DNA of 21,896 nt from JBBRVW01 sp038246545 (GTDB lineage Bacteria; Actinomycetota; Actinomycetes; JACCUZ01), in assembly GCA_038246545.1 (NCBI GenBank), contig JBBRVW010000055.1:1-21896 (forward strand), written 5' to 3'. The stretch's first letter is position 1, and every line of letters begins with the position of its first letter. Under the pieces are notes generated by a model. That model saw nothing but the letters and a program-made list of their open reading frames with translations, was not told the origin of the DNA and did no database searches. Positions 1 to 7,928 of the stretch are shown one piece after another. A program made the position numbers and the translations under genes.

Positions 1-33
1 CCGTTGGTCCGCTGCGCGTCAATACCGGCCTCA

Positions 34-62
34 CCGTCCTCGTCCCCCCCCCCCGAGGACGG
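34..62. terminator. Hairpin with C-tract loop, probable terminator
   Basis: A perfect 9-bp stem (CCGTCCTCG at 34-42, CGAGGACGG at 54-62) encloses an 11-nt loop of one T and ten C. It lies about 85 nt beyond the stop of the minus-strand cupredoxin gene, so it may end that transcript or one arriving from the left. There is no T-tract, as is usual in high-GC actinobacteria. The run of 11 C (44-54) is prone to length errors. Confidence 0.5.
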
Positions 63-147
63 CTGACTGTCCCGCGCCGGAGCGGGTCAACGCGCAGTTC
101 CGAGAGTCAGTCGGGCAACACGTCGGTCTCGATGATGCTGCCTATGG

Positions 148-588
148 TCAGGCGACCGTGAGGGTGCCCTTCATGTTGCCGTGGAAGGTGCAGACGAACG
201 GGAAGTCGCCGGCCTTCGCGGGCGCGGTGAACGTCGCGGTCTTGCCGGCTTGGATCGTGACGTCGAAGCCGCCGTCGCCGGACGCGGTGACGGTGTGCGC
301 GGTGGTGTCGTTGTTCTTGACAGTGACCTCGGCGCCGGCGGGAACGGTTGCCGGGGCGTCGAACATGAAGTCGGTGATGGTGATCGTCGCGCCGGCTGGG
401 GCCGGGGCATCGGACGAGGGCGCGGCGGACGACGACGCGGTGACGGACGGGCTGGCGGAGGAGATGGCCGCGCTGCCGGACGAACCGCCGCAGGCAGCCG
501 TGACGGCCACAGCGACTCCGCAGACGGCGAGCGCCAGACCGCGTCGCAGCACGGTGGGTGTGGACATCGGCGTCGTGCTGGACAGCAT
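148..588 (-). CDS. Cupredoxin (plastocyanin-like) lipoprotein
   Basis: A 146-residue exported blue-copper protein, probably an electron carrier or copper-binding protein tethered to the outer face of the membrane. Residues 14-33 form a lipoprotein signal ending in a lipobox (VTAAC, Cys33). Residues 34-66 are a Ser/Ala/Pro-rich linker. Residues 67-146 are the cupredoxin fold with all four type 1 copper ligands visible: His98 (AHTV), Cys133, His136 and Met139 (CTFHGNM). The ATG at 588 is chosen because a GGAG sits 5 nt upstream; a second ATG at 567 would also keep the signal peptide. The gene is divergent from the CHRD/sortase pair across 336 bp. Family assignment is firm; the redox partner is unknown. 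Confidence 0.9.
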   Translation of the reverse strand: MLSSTTPMSTPTVLRRGLALAVCGVAVAVTAACGGSSGSAAISSASPSVTASSSAAPSSDAPAPAGATITITDFMFDAPATVPAGAEVTVKNNDTTAHTVTASGDGGFDVTIQAGKTATFTAPAKAGDFPFVCTFHGNMKGTLTVA

Positions 589-924
589 GAGAGCTCCAGG
601 GGGCTGGGGGCGTGCAGGAGGGCAGGAGGTCGACCCGGGTGACGTTCAGCCGTGCGGTCGGCCAGCTGTGCGGCCGGCGCACACACTGTTCGGAGCGAGC
701 CGGCCGCCGGCCTGGCAGGCCTCACCTCCAGTCCTGCCGCACGTCGCACGCCCGCGACAACGGTATCGCGGACTAAACCACTGCTCGCCGTGACCAACCC
801 CACACCGGACCCGACCGAGCCCCACCACCGCGTCGCTCCGAACACCTCGTGAAGGAACGCGAACACCGACCTGAACGGTCCCGCCGGTCCATCGGATCTC
901 GGCCGGGACGACGAGAGGAATCCC
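589..924. other. Divergent intergenic region, cupredoxin / CHRD protein
   Basis: No gene is supported in these 336 bases. The region must carry the promoters of both flanking genes. On the plus strand a weak extracytoplasmic-sigma-like arrangement can be seen (GGAAC at 854-858, then CGGTC at 876-880), but the second element is a poor match, so I do not call a promoter. GAGAGGA at 913-919 is the ribosome binding site for the ATG at 925. Confidence 0.4.
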
Positions 925-1698
925 ATGAACCGCATTCAGCGTGTAGCACTGGCTGCCCCCGCACTCGGCCTGGCATCGCTCATGGCGATCGCCGGCCCTG
1001 CTGGCGCAGCCACCAGCTCGACCCAGGCCACCCTCAAGCCGATCAACGACGCCAACGCCAGCGGCAGGGCCATGGTGGATGTCTCGGGCACCACCCTGAC
1101 CGTCAACCTGGCAGCGCGTGGCCTGGTCCCCGACCAGCCGCACGCCGCGCACATCCACTTCGCTGCTGAGGCGCGCCACGAGTGCCCGACCGCCAGCGAG
1201 GACGCAGACGGCAACGGCCACATCAACACCACCGAGGGTGGCGCTGCCTACGGCGCCGTCGTCGTGTCCCTCACCAAGACCGGTGACACGTCGGCGAAGT
1301 CGGTCCTCGCGGTCGACCGTTTCGACACCGCGCCGGCCGGCAAGATCAGCTACGAGCGTGGCTCGATCAAGGTCAGCAGCGAGGTCGGCAAGGCCGTCAA
1401 GGACGGCGAGGCCGTGGTCGTCGTGCACGGGGTCGACTACAACAAGGACGGCAAGTACTCCGGCTCGGAGAAGTCTGACCTCGACCCGTCGCTGCCCACC
1501 GAGGCGACTGACCCCGCGCTCTGCGGCGTCCTGAACGTCTCGCAGATGTCGTCGATGCCCAACGGTGGCGTCGAGACCGGCAGCGGTTCGACCAGTTCCA
1601 CCGAGGACGCGGGCCTGCTCGGACTCGGGGGCATCGCCGTCCTGGGCGGCCTCGGCATCGTCGCCGCTCGTCGTCGCCACCTCGTCGGCAACCGCTGA
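925..1698 (+). CDS. CHRD-domain cell-surface protein with C-terminal wall/membrane anchor
   Basis: A 257-residue secreted protein. Residues 1-28 are a Sec signal peptide with a probable AGA-A cleavage. Residues about 30-205 resemble the CHRD domain (HAAHIHF segment near residue 74), a beta-sandwich first described in chordin and common in bacterial surface proteins. The C-terminus has a sorting-signal layout: a Gly/Ser/Thr linker, a hydrophobic stretch (about 230-248) and an Arg tail (RRRH). There is no LPXTG; MPNGGVETG (211-219) sits where the sorting motif should be. The start has a good GAGAGGA site. The stop TGA shares a base with the ATG of the sortase gene, so this protein is the obvious candidate substrate. 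The ligand or role of the CHRD domain is unknown. Confidence 0.8.
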   Translation: MNRIQRVALAAPALGLASLMAIAGPAGAATSSTQATLKPINDANASGRAMVDVSGTTLTVNLAARGLVPDQPHAAHIHFAAEARHECPTASEDADGNGHINTTEGGAAYGAVVVSLTKTGDTSAKSVLAVDRFDTAPAGKISYERGSIKVSSEVGKAVKDGEAVVVVHGVDYNKDGKYSGSEKSDLDPSLPTEATDPALCGVLNVSQMSSMPNGGVETGSGSTSSTEDAGLLGLGGIAVLGGLGIVAARRRHLVGNR

Positions 1699-2411
1699 TG
1701 ACCGACGCCGGGATCGGCGGGGACGCACCTCCCTCCGCCCGGCGTCGCCGCGACATCGTCCGGTCCGTCGCTGCGGCGCTGCTCCTCCTCGGAGGCGGCG
1801 CCGCAGTGGCGGTCGGGCTGCACGCCCAACAGGACGACCCCCCCGCCGCCAAGGAAGCCGGCTCGCTGAGCTCTCGCCCGTCCGCCGGGGTTCCGTCGTC
1901 GGCCGGCTCCGGTACCGGCCCCGGTGCCGACGCTGCCGAGCCGCCGTCGCCAGCCCTGCGCCCGACGCGCATCCGGATCCCGTCCATCGGCGTGACCAGT
2001 GCGCTGACCCGGGTCGGCCAGCACAAGGACGGCACCCTCGAGGTGCCGCAGCCTGGCCCCGACTACGACAAGGCGGCCTGGTTCACCGGGTCACCGCAGC
2101 CCGGCCAGCGCGGCCCGGCCGTGATCGAGGGCCACGTGGACGGCACGGTCAACGGGCCGTCGGTCTTCTACCGCCTCGGCGACGTCAAGCCCGGCACGAA
2201 GGTCCACGTCACCCGCACAGACGGCAGCAACATCACATTCCTGGTGTACGCCGTGCGGCTGTTCGCCAAGGACCACTTCCCCACCTTCAAGGTCTACGGC
2301 AACACATCGGGCGCCGAGCTGCGGCTGATCACCTGCGGCGGCCAGTTCGACTCCAGCCGCCGGGCCGGCGGCTACCTGAGCAACGTGGTGGTCTTCGCCC
2401 GGCAGGCCTGA
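1698..2411 (+). CDS. Class F sortase
   Basis: A 237-residue membrane-anchored cysteine transpeptidase that would attach surface proteins to the wall. Residues 20-40 are an uncleaved signal anchor after an Arg-rich cytoplasmic tip (RRRR). Residues 45-88 are a Pro/Ser/Gly-rich linker. Residues 90-237 are the sortase beta-barrel, with catalytic His146 (EGHVDG), Cys213 (ITCGG) and Arg221 or Arg222 (SSRRAGGY), the arrangement typical of class F. The ATG overlaps the upstream CHRD stop codon (TGATG), which implies translational coupling. The specific pairing with the CHRD protein is inferred from this overlap and from the sorting-signal-like tail of that protein. No second substrate is visible in the window. 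Confidence 0.92.
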   Translation: MTDAGIGGDAPPSARRRRDIVRSVAAALLLLGGGAAVAVGLHAQQDDPPAAKEAGSLSSRPSAGVPSSAGSGTGPGADAAEPPSPALRPTRIRIPSIGVTSALTRVGQHKDGTLEVPQPGPDYDKAAWFTGSPQPGQRGPAVIEGHVDGTVNGPSVFYRLGDVKPGTKVHVTRTDGSNITFLVYAVRLFAKDHFPTFKVYGNTSGAELRLITCGGQFDSSRRAGGYLSNVVVFARQA

Positions 2412-2422
2412 CTGCGTCAGGC
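2406..2422 (+). terminator. Small hairpin over the sortase stop codon
   Basis: GCCTGAC (2406-2412) pairs with GTCAGGC (2416-2422) across a 3-nt loop. The TGA stop of the sortase lies in the left arm. It may be a weak terminator for the CHRD/sortase transcript; there is no T-tract. Confidence 0.3.
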
Positions 2423-2739
2423 GGACCCGGCCACCGGAAGACCCCGGGCTCGTCGGACACCGGTCGTCAACGTCGAGGGCGCGGAGAGTCCGCAAGAATC
2501 TTTACACCGCGTGCATCGACGACTACTCGGACTCACCGAACCGCTGCTCACTGACCCTGGCGAGTCGACGAGCCGGCTCCCTCTCCGCGCTCCACACCAA
2601 GCCCTACCGCAGTTGCGCGGCCGGTCAGCGAACCCACTGTACGAGATCTCGGTCGTCGCTCCACGTCCAGCCGGCGCGGTGCTCAATCAATGCCCCTTCG
2701 CCGTAGCCGCAGGCGTGAGCACGGGCGCCGGGCAAGTAC
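2423..2739. other. Gene-free stretch between sortase and integrase relic
   Basis: No convincing gene. The minus strand at about 2627-2703 reads GYGEGALIEHRAGWTW followed by a short tail and a stop, and has the look of a protein C-terminus, but I cannot assign it to a family. Base composition is less extreme in GC than the flanks, which fits the decayed accessory DNA that follows. Confidence 0.35.
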
Positions 2740-2850
2740 ACCCTCGGCCGAGTAGGTGTAGAGCGTCGTCTTGGTGCTCGCGTGCCGGAGCCTGGCCCGC
2801 ACGACCTTGACGTCGGCGTCTGACAAGTCGAGCGCCGTTGCTCGGCGCTT
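2740..2850 (-). pseudogene. Tyrosine recombinase (phage-type integrase) C-terminal relic 1
   Basis: About 37 codons on the minus strand keep the last part of a tyrosine recombinase catalytic domain. The sequence DADVKVVRARLRHASTKTTL followed by YTYS corresponds to the family pattern xDVKVVQxRLxHASxKTTLxTY, with the box III His (RHAS) and the region of the nucleophilic Tyr. Everything upstream of it (box I Arg, the His-x-x-Arg of box II) is missing or scrambled, and the C-terminus after the Tyr does not match the family. It is therefore a dead fragment. It lies about 120 nt beyond the end of the broken cyclase gene. It differs in type from the second relic (KTTL versus AAETL before the Tyr), so the two are not halves of one gene. 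Confidence 0.7.
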
Positions 2851-2968
2851 CTTGATGCAGCACCAAGAACCATCGCGGACGCTCGCACTCGCGAGCCCGG
2901 CTTCCCCCACACTTGAAGCAGGCTAAGTGAGCCCGCGAGTCTGCTGCGGCCCGCAGAGAGGTGGGCCG

Positions 2969-5900
2969 CTACCTCTTCCGACGGTGACGGGTCGGCCGTG
3001 GCTCGGGACCACCCGGCCGCTGGCACCCCAGCCGGTCGACGCGCTGCTGCGCCGGGGCCAACGCCACCAGGTTGCTCTTGGTCGTGTACGCCCCGGCGGC
3101 TTCCCGCGCAGCTGTCATCGCCTCGTCCTGCCGGCCAGAGCAGCGAGTACGTCTGCAAGGACTTCGAGCCTCTCACCGCGCAGATTCAACCAGTCAGAGT
3201 GCGTGACCAGTTCAACAGCGCGGCGTGCCTCATTCTCGGCTTGCGCGAGGTCGCCGCGCCTTCGCAGGACGGATGCGAGGACAGAGCGGGACTGGACTTG
3301 GACTGCGAGGTCGTCCGAATTGGCGATCTGCTGGCTCTCCCTGCTCAGGCGCTCCGCCTCGTCAAGATCGCCCAGGGCGAGGAGCGCCTGCGCGAGGACG
3401 ACCAGGCCGCTGCTGCGGACCGTGTGTTCTCCGGCCGCCTCGAGGAAGTCGCACCAGTACCGCAGTAGCGGCTCGGCCGCGGCATACTCGCCCTCCAGCA
3501 TCTCAACGTAGCCGGTGAAGAAGAAAGCATCGTTGGCTAGGTAGAGGGGAAGGTCCGAGGTCGGTGAGGATCCGCCGGGATCCGGCTAGTTCCTTCCGTG
3601 CCTCGTCGAAGCGGTTCTGCATGGCCAGATGAACCCCGACGGATGTCTGCGCAGACGCCTGCAACAGCAGGTTGTCCGGGTCCCGGCCAACGAGATCACG
3701 GCAGAGTTCGATCGCTGCCTTTGCCGGCATCGGCCCAGGCACGAGCGCGACCATCAGCTGCTGCAGCGCCAGAATCTCCTGGCCCTGGTCACCGCAGGCA
3801 ACGGCGACGCCCGCTGCCTCTTGGTAAGCCGCAACCCCTGCCTGGCACCTGCCAAGGTTGTACAGGGAGTCACCCGACAGGCGCCAGGCCCGGCTCAGCG
3901 CGCGGCCGGCGCCGAGCGGTTCGAGGGCCGCGACTGCCTTCTCCGCGACGTCGACCTGGCGCTGAAGCGGGTACCGTCCCAGCAGACCGTCCAGCCACAC
4001 CTGCTCGAGAGTGGCTCGCCAGCCGTTGACCACGTCCGATGTTGCAGCGGCGCAGCTGGCAGCTGACTCGAGGGCCACGGCTGCTTCGCGCAACCTGCCA
4101 CTACCCACCAGGCAGAAGGCCAGATCCACCAGAACGCCCGGTCGTTCCGCCGCGCGCTCGGGAAGTAGTGACGCGAGCCGTTCGAGCAGCCGGGCGGCCG
4201 CCGCCTGATCGCTGCGGGCCAAAGCCCGCTCGGCGGCAGGCTGCAGGTGTGCAGCAGCGCGACCAGCCAGCCTGAGCTGGCTGTCGTTCACCGGCCCGAG
4301 CTCACCCAGGTATCCACATGCCTGCTCAAGATGATGGGCGACGATCTCCTGGTACTCCGGGAGCCGTTCTTGCACGACCGACTCCAGCCAGTCGGCGAAG
4401 CGTTCGTGCAGGTTCGCGCGCGCCCTCTTCGCGGTCGCATGGTAGGCAGCGTCGCGCATGAGCAGGTGGTGGAAGCGAAATGCCGACTCACTCGGCAGCA
4501 ACGGGGTGGTCGGCTCGACGAATCTCCGCGCCGCAGCCAGCTCCGCGGCCTCAGAGGCGGTCTCGGGCGCGGACAGCATCGCCTCGGTGGCCCGAGCGTG
4601 AAAGACCTCTCCCTCAACGGAGCCTGCCTCGAGCCAGGCGCGGGCGGACTGCTCGAGCGCGTCGAGGCGGGCAGCGAGCACAGCGCCCAGGCTCGGCGGC
4701 AGGGCCACCTCTTGCCCTGCCACGGCATGGTCACCCTCGGGGCCTTGGGCGGAAACCTCCTCTTGAAGGAAGGCCACCAGCTCCTCGACAAAGAGCGGAT
4801 TTCCTTGTCCGGCAAGGACGACCCGCCGGGCCGACGACTGGTCGAGCCCGTTCTCTCCGACGAGCTGCACGACGAGGGCTTGCGACTCGCCATCGGCCAG
4901 GGGCCGGACGACGAGCGGCGCTGGCCAGCCGAGGTGCTCGTCCGTGAGCTCCGGCCGCGCAAGACACAGGACGAAGACCTGGCTCGTCACTACCAGCCGC
5001 GGAAACGCCGCAATCAGGTCGAGAAGGGCGGGCTCGGCCCATTGGATGTCGTCGAAGACCAGAACGACGGGCACTTCCCTGGCGAGGACCTCAACAAAAC
5101 GGCGGGTGGCGTGGGCGATCTCCTCGACAGACGCGACCCCTGGACGAAGGCCGATGGCCTGGGCGACGCGCGACGCGATGAACCTCGCGTCAGGGGGTTC
5201 CGAAAGCAACGAGCGCAGCTTGTCCCACGCAGTGCCCGGGGTGTCCGACTCGAGGATGCCGGCGGCCTGCCGGACGATCTCGCCCAACGACCAGTAGGTG
5301 ATGCCCCGCCGTAGGACAGGCAGGCGCCACGCACCGCCTTGCAGTGGTCGGTGAGCTCGGCGAGAAACTCCTCGACCAGACGAGACTTGCCGACGCCGGG
5401 ATCTCCGGTGATCGTGACAAGTTGGCACGAGTGCGACCTCGTCACCTCGTTGAACTTTTCGTGGAGGAAGTGCATTTCCTGGGTGCAGCCCACCAAAGGA
5501 CCCCGGTGCTCCCGCTTCGTCGGCACGTCGTTCACGGCGGTGAGGAGAAAAGTCGGCAGCGGCGCCGACTTCCCTTTGAGAGTCAAGTTGCCCATGAACC
5601 TGGTTGTCACGAACGTGGACACCAGATGGTGGGTTAGGGCGCCCAGCAAGATCTCGCCAGCCGGGGCCGCCTGCTCTAGGCGAGCAGCCACGTTGACGGC
5701 GTCACCGGTGACGATCGTCTGGCGGCTGGTGGCATCGCCGGCGACCACCTCGCCGGTGTTCACCCCGATGCGCACGTCGAGACCCACTCCGAACCGTTGG
5801 ACCAGTGGGCCACGAAGTGCACGCATCCGGGCCCGCATGTCCCACGCGGCTCGCACTGCGCGCAGGGCGTCGTCCTCGTGGGCTTGGGGGACGCCAAAGA

Positions 5901-6174
5901 CAGCCACCACAGCGTCGCCGATGAATTTCTCGACGGTCCCGCCGTGCCTCTCGATCGCGACTTGCATCTCGTGAAAATAGGTGGACATGGCCTCGCGCAC
6001 CGACTCGGCATCTACTCGCTGACCCAGAGCAGTAGACCCGCTGACGTCGCGGAAGACGAGGGTGGCCCACTTGCGATGTTCGACCATCGGGGTGGATGCG
6101 AACTCGCGCGCACAGGCCATGCAGAAGCGGGCTTGCGGCGGATTGTCGCTGCCGCATCCCTGGCAGGTAGGCAT
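2969..6174 (-). pseudogene. Adenylate/guanylate cyclase - AAA ATPase - TPR regulator, three frameshifts
   Basis: In its unbroken form this would be a cytoplasmic signalling protein of about 1068 residues. The ATG at 6174 opens a zinc ribbon (CQGCG and CMAC), then a class III cyclase domain with both metal Asp (FRDVSGST, FIGDAVV) and the VTGDAVNVAARL motif, then an ATPase with Walker A GDPGVGKS and Walker B VVLVFDDIQWAEP, then helical repeats. Three 1-nt lesions break it. A base is missing near 5304-5310 (before GITYWSLGEI). An extra base lies near 3549-3555 (before LPLYLANDAFFF). A base is missing near 3130-3135 (before QDEAMTAAREAAGAYT). Reading across them restores a family-like protein to the TAG at 2969-2971. 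Conserved sequence between the lesions means recent decay, or sequencing errors in this region. An IS3 element lies 85 bp upstream, where the promoter should be. Confidence 0.85.
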
Positions 6175-6312
6175 CGGCACCCCCGCTCGCGCTGACGATC
6201 TTCGACGGCCGAGGGCCAGTATCTCGCGCTCTGGCTGGCTGCAGCCAGGACCTTTGCGTGAACCGCCCTGGGTTGCTTGGAGGCTCCTGACCTTGGAAAC
6301 GAGGATGGGGCC

Positions 6313-6654
6313 ATGGGAATCGAAGGCACGTCTGGGAGGCCGACTGCGCGTCGGTACTCCCCGGAGGACAAGGCACGAGCCGTCCGGCTGGTCCGGCAGC
6401 TCCGCAAAGAGCTCGGGACCAGCCACGGGACGATCCAGCGGGTCGCGGACCAGATCGGCTGCGGTGTGGAGTCGCTGCGGACCTGGGTCAAGCAGGCCGA
6501 CATCGACGAGGGCGTCGAGCCGGGTCTGACCTCGACAGAGGCGAAGCGGATCAAGGAGCTCGAGCAGGAGAACCGTGAGCTGAGACGAGCCAACGACCTG
6601 CTGAAGTGGGCCTCGGCTTTCTTCGCGGCGGAGCTCGACCGCCCATCGAGGTGA
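6313..6654 (+). CDS. IS3-family transposase OrfA (helix-turn-helix subunit)
   Basis: A 113-residue OrfA, the DNA-binding part of an IS3-type transposase. Residues about 10-60 form a helix-turn-helix (RRYSPEDKARAVRL, then a recognition region near VESLRTWVKQ). Residues about 75-105 form a leucine-zipper coiled coil (IKELEQENRELRRANDLLKW) used for dimerisation. I chose the ATG at 6313 because GAGG lies 8 nt upstream; a TTG at 6277 would extend it into the IS terminus. The end overlaps orfB in the -1 frame, the usual arrangement for production of an OrfAB fusion by ribosomal frameshifting. OrfA itself looks intact, but its partner is truncated. Confidence 0.85.
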   Translation: MGIEGTSGRPTARRYSPEDKARAVRLVRQLRKELGTSHGTIQRVADQIGCGVESLRTWVKQADIDEGVEPGLTSTEAKRIKELEQENRELRRANDLLKWASAFFAAELDRPSR

Positions 6655-7256
6655 TCGTCGCGTTCGTCGACGAGCACCGCGACCAGTTCGGAGTCGAGTT
6701 CATCTGCCAGCAGTTGCAGGTGGCTCCGAGCAACTACTACGCCACGAAGCAGCGGCAGGCCGCACCCTCGGCCCGTGCCGTCCGGGACGTGGTGATGATG
6801 CAGGTCCTGCTCACGTTGTGGATCGCGAACCGGAAGGTCTATGGCGCCCACAAGCTGTGGAAGGCGGCCCAGCGCGCCGGCCACGACATCGGCCGTGACC
6901 AGGTCGCCCGACTGATGCGGGAGCTCGGCATCGAGGGGGTGTCCCGGCTGCGCAAGAAGGTCTTCACCACCAGGCAGGACCCCGACGCGACGCGGGCGCC
7001 GGACCTGGTGAACCGGCACTTCAAGGCCACCCGGCCAGACGCGCTGTGGGTGACCGACCTGACCTATGTCCCGACCCGCTCTGGGATGGCGTACGTGTGC
7101 TTCATCGTCGACGCGTTCAGCCGGCGCATCGTGGGGTGGCGGGTCGCGGCGAACATGAAGACCGAGATGGTCCTGGACGCCTTGGAGATGGCCCGCGCCT
7201 CCCGCAGCGGCCACCGCCTCGTTGGGGTGGTCACACATTCCGATGCCGGGTCGCAA
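6606..7256 (+). pseudogene. IS3-family transposase OrfB, truncated DDE integrase domain
   Basis: OrfB lies in the -1 frame relative to OrfA. The family-like product passes from ELDRP of OrfA to IEVIVAFVDEHRDQFGVE here, at about 6640. It has the HTH_21-like region (YGAHKLWKAAQRAGHDIGRD), and the rve catalytic core with the first Asp (ALWVTDLTYV) and second Asp (VTHSDAGSQ). The match stops at codon 7254-7256. The usual continuation with the third catalytic acid, about 35 residues later, is missing. The frame stays open to 7478 but that tail runs over the IS end and the integrase relic and is not transposase. It is inactive as a DDE enzyme. Confidence 0.85.
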
Positions 7257-7306
7257 GGCGGATTCAACCGGTCGTCAAGGTCAGGAGTGTCCACCGAAGC
7301 GGGTCA

Positions 7307-7488
7307 ACTCCAACCCTCCACGAGCTGCGGCACTGAAACGCGGTCACTGCTGATCCCGCACGGTGAGCGTCAAGGTGGTGCCGAGGCGCTTCGTACACGC
7401 CACGGCGGCCGAGACCCTCGATACCTACCCGCACCGCTCCGTTCTCGGAGTTTCTGCGCACTCACTGCGGACTGGTGAACCCTTCTGA
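7307..7488 (+). pseudogene. Tyrosine recombinase C-terminal relic 2, abutting the IS end
   Basis: Three reading-frame pieces in order give the end of a tyrosine recombinase catalytic domain. TPTLHELRH at 7307-7333 carries the box II His-x-x-Arg and is followed directly by a TGA. SLLIPHG follows in a second frame near 7343-7363. VSVKVVPRRFVHATAAETL plus DTY (7363-7434) then runs to a stop at 7486-7488. The family pattern is HxLRHxYASLLIRHGxSVKVVQxRLGHASAAETLDTY, so the match is strong although frames are broken and LGHAS has become FVHAT. Integrase sequence resumes at the base after the IS end (7306), so the IS has probably removed or displaced the rest of the gene. The relic ends 24 nt from rnpB. 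Confidence 0.72.
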
Positions 7489-7511
7489 ACCTTTTTCCGC
7501 AGGTCAGGCAC

Positions 7512-7900
7512 AGGCGGCGGACGAGTCGGCCTGTAAGCCGGGTTCTGTCACGCACCGAGGTGCGTGGACGGCCATCCATCTTGCGCTGCCGTTGCCGTCA
7601 GCGTCGTGCGGTCTACCCGGGAGCTCGGGCGGGCCGCCCTCGAACGCTCCCTGTCTGACCTTGCTCCGGGTGGGGTTTGCCGAGCCGCCCGGGTCACCCC
7701 GGGCGCTGGTGGTCTCTTACACCGCCGTTTCACCCTTACCGGCAGCTGCCCGGAGGCGGCTGCCGGCGGTCTTCTCTCTGTGGCACTGTCCCGCGGGTCA
7801 CCCCGGGTGGGTGTTACCCACCACCCTGCCCTGTGGAGCCCGGACTTTCCTCGGCGAGGTCGAGACCTCGCCGCGACCGTCCGGCCGGCTCGTCCGCCGT
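7512..7900 (-). ncRNA. rnpB: RNase P RNA, bacterial type A
   Basis: This is the catalytic RNA that trims tRNA 5' leaders. Read on the minus strand it has the conserved blocks in order: GAGGAAAGTCCGGGCTCCAC (P4 5' side region), ACAGTGCCACAGAGAGAAGA, GGGTGAAACGGCGGTGTAAG, GGTAGACCGCACG, AGATGGATGGCCGTC, and ACAGAACCCGGCTTACAGGC (3' side). Terminal helix P1 is visible: GGCGGACGAG at the 5' end (plus 7889-7898) pairs with CTCGTCCGCC at the 3' end (plus 7516-7525). The length of about 389 nt suits an actinobacterial type A RNA. The exact ends are estimated from P1. It follows the RNB exoribonuclease gene on the same strand. Confidence 0.96.
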
Positions 7901-7906
7901 GCCGAC

Positions 7907-7912
7907 AGCGTA
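7907..7912 (-). promoter_or_regulatory. Probable -10 element of rnpB
   Basis: TACGCT on the minus strand fits the TAnnnT pattern of actinobacterial housekeeping promoters and lies 6-7 nt upstream of the RNA 5' end deduced from P1. The corresponding -35 region (about 7929-7935, near GTCTGAC) is a weak match and coincides with the stop codon of the RNB gene. Confidence 0.4.
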
Positions 7913-7928
7913 GCGGCCCGGTCGCCCG

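Larger units (their letters stand above)
6259..7306 (+). mobile_element. IS3-family insertion sequence, internally truncated
   Basis: The left end is taken as TGAACCGCCCTGGG at 6259, an IS3-type terminus beginning TG, about 50 bp before orfA. The right end is taken as the final CA at 7305-7306. Read inward on the minus strand it begins TGACCCGCTTCGGTGG. The two ends agree over TGA-CCGC at the tip and over a 12-bp block, CTCCTGACCTTG (6284-6295, and inverted at 7276-7287), though the spacing differs by 6 nt. No flanking 3-4 bp duplication is apparent. The third catalytic residue of the transposase is absent, so the element cannot move by itself. Either one element lost its 3' half of orfB, or two related IS ends were joined at about 7256. 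Confidence 0.7.

Noticed and set aside
2627..3176. Minus-strand open frame ending in SDDRDLVQWVR
   Set aside because: Its upstream half is out-of-frame pseudogene and integrase relic. The tail looks protein-like but I cannot link it to any family, so it is mentioned only within the gene-free stretch.
2969..6174. Programmed frameshifting as the explanation for the broken cyclase gene
   Set aside because: Three separate shifts in alternating directions, without slippery sites or stimulatory structures, do not fit programmed recoding. Decay or sequencing error is simpler.
7476..7491. GAACC direct repeats next to rnpB considered as an attachment site or terminator
   Set aside because: The repeat is only 5 bp (TGAACC spaced by 5 nt), has no inverted partner to form a hairpin, and shows no match to the rnpB end.
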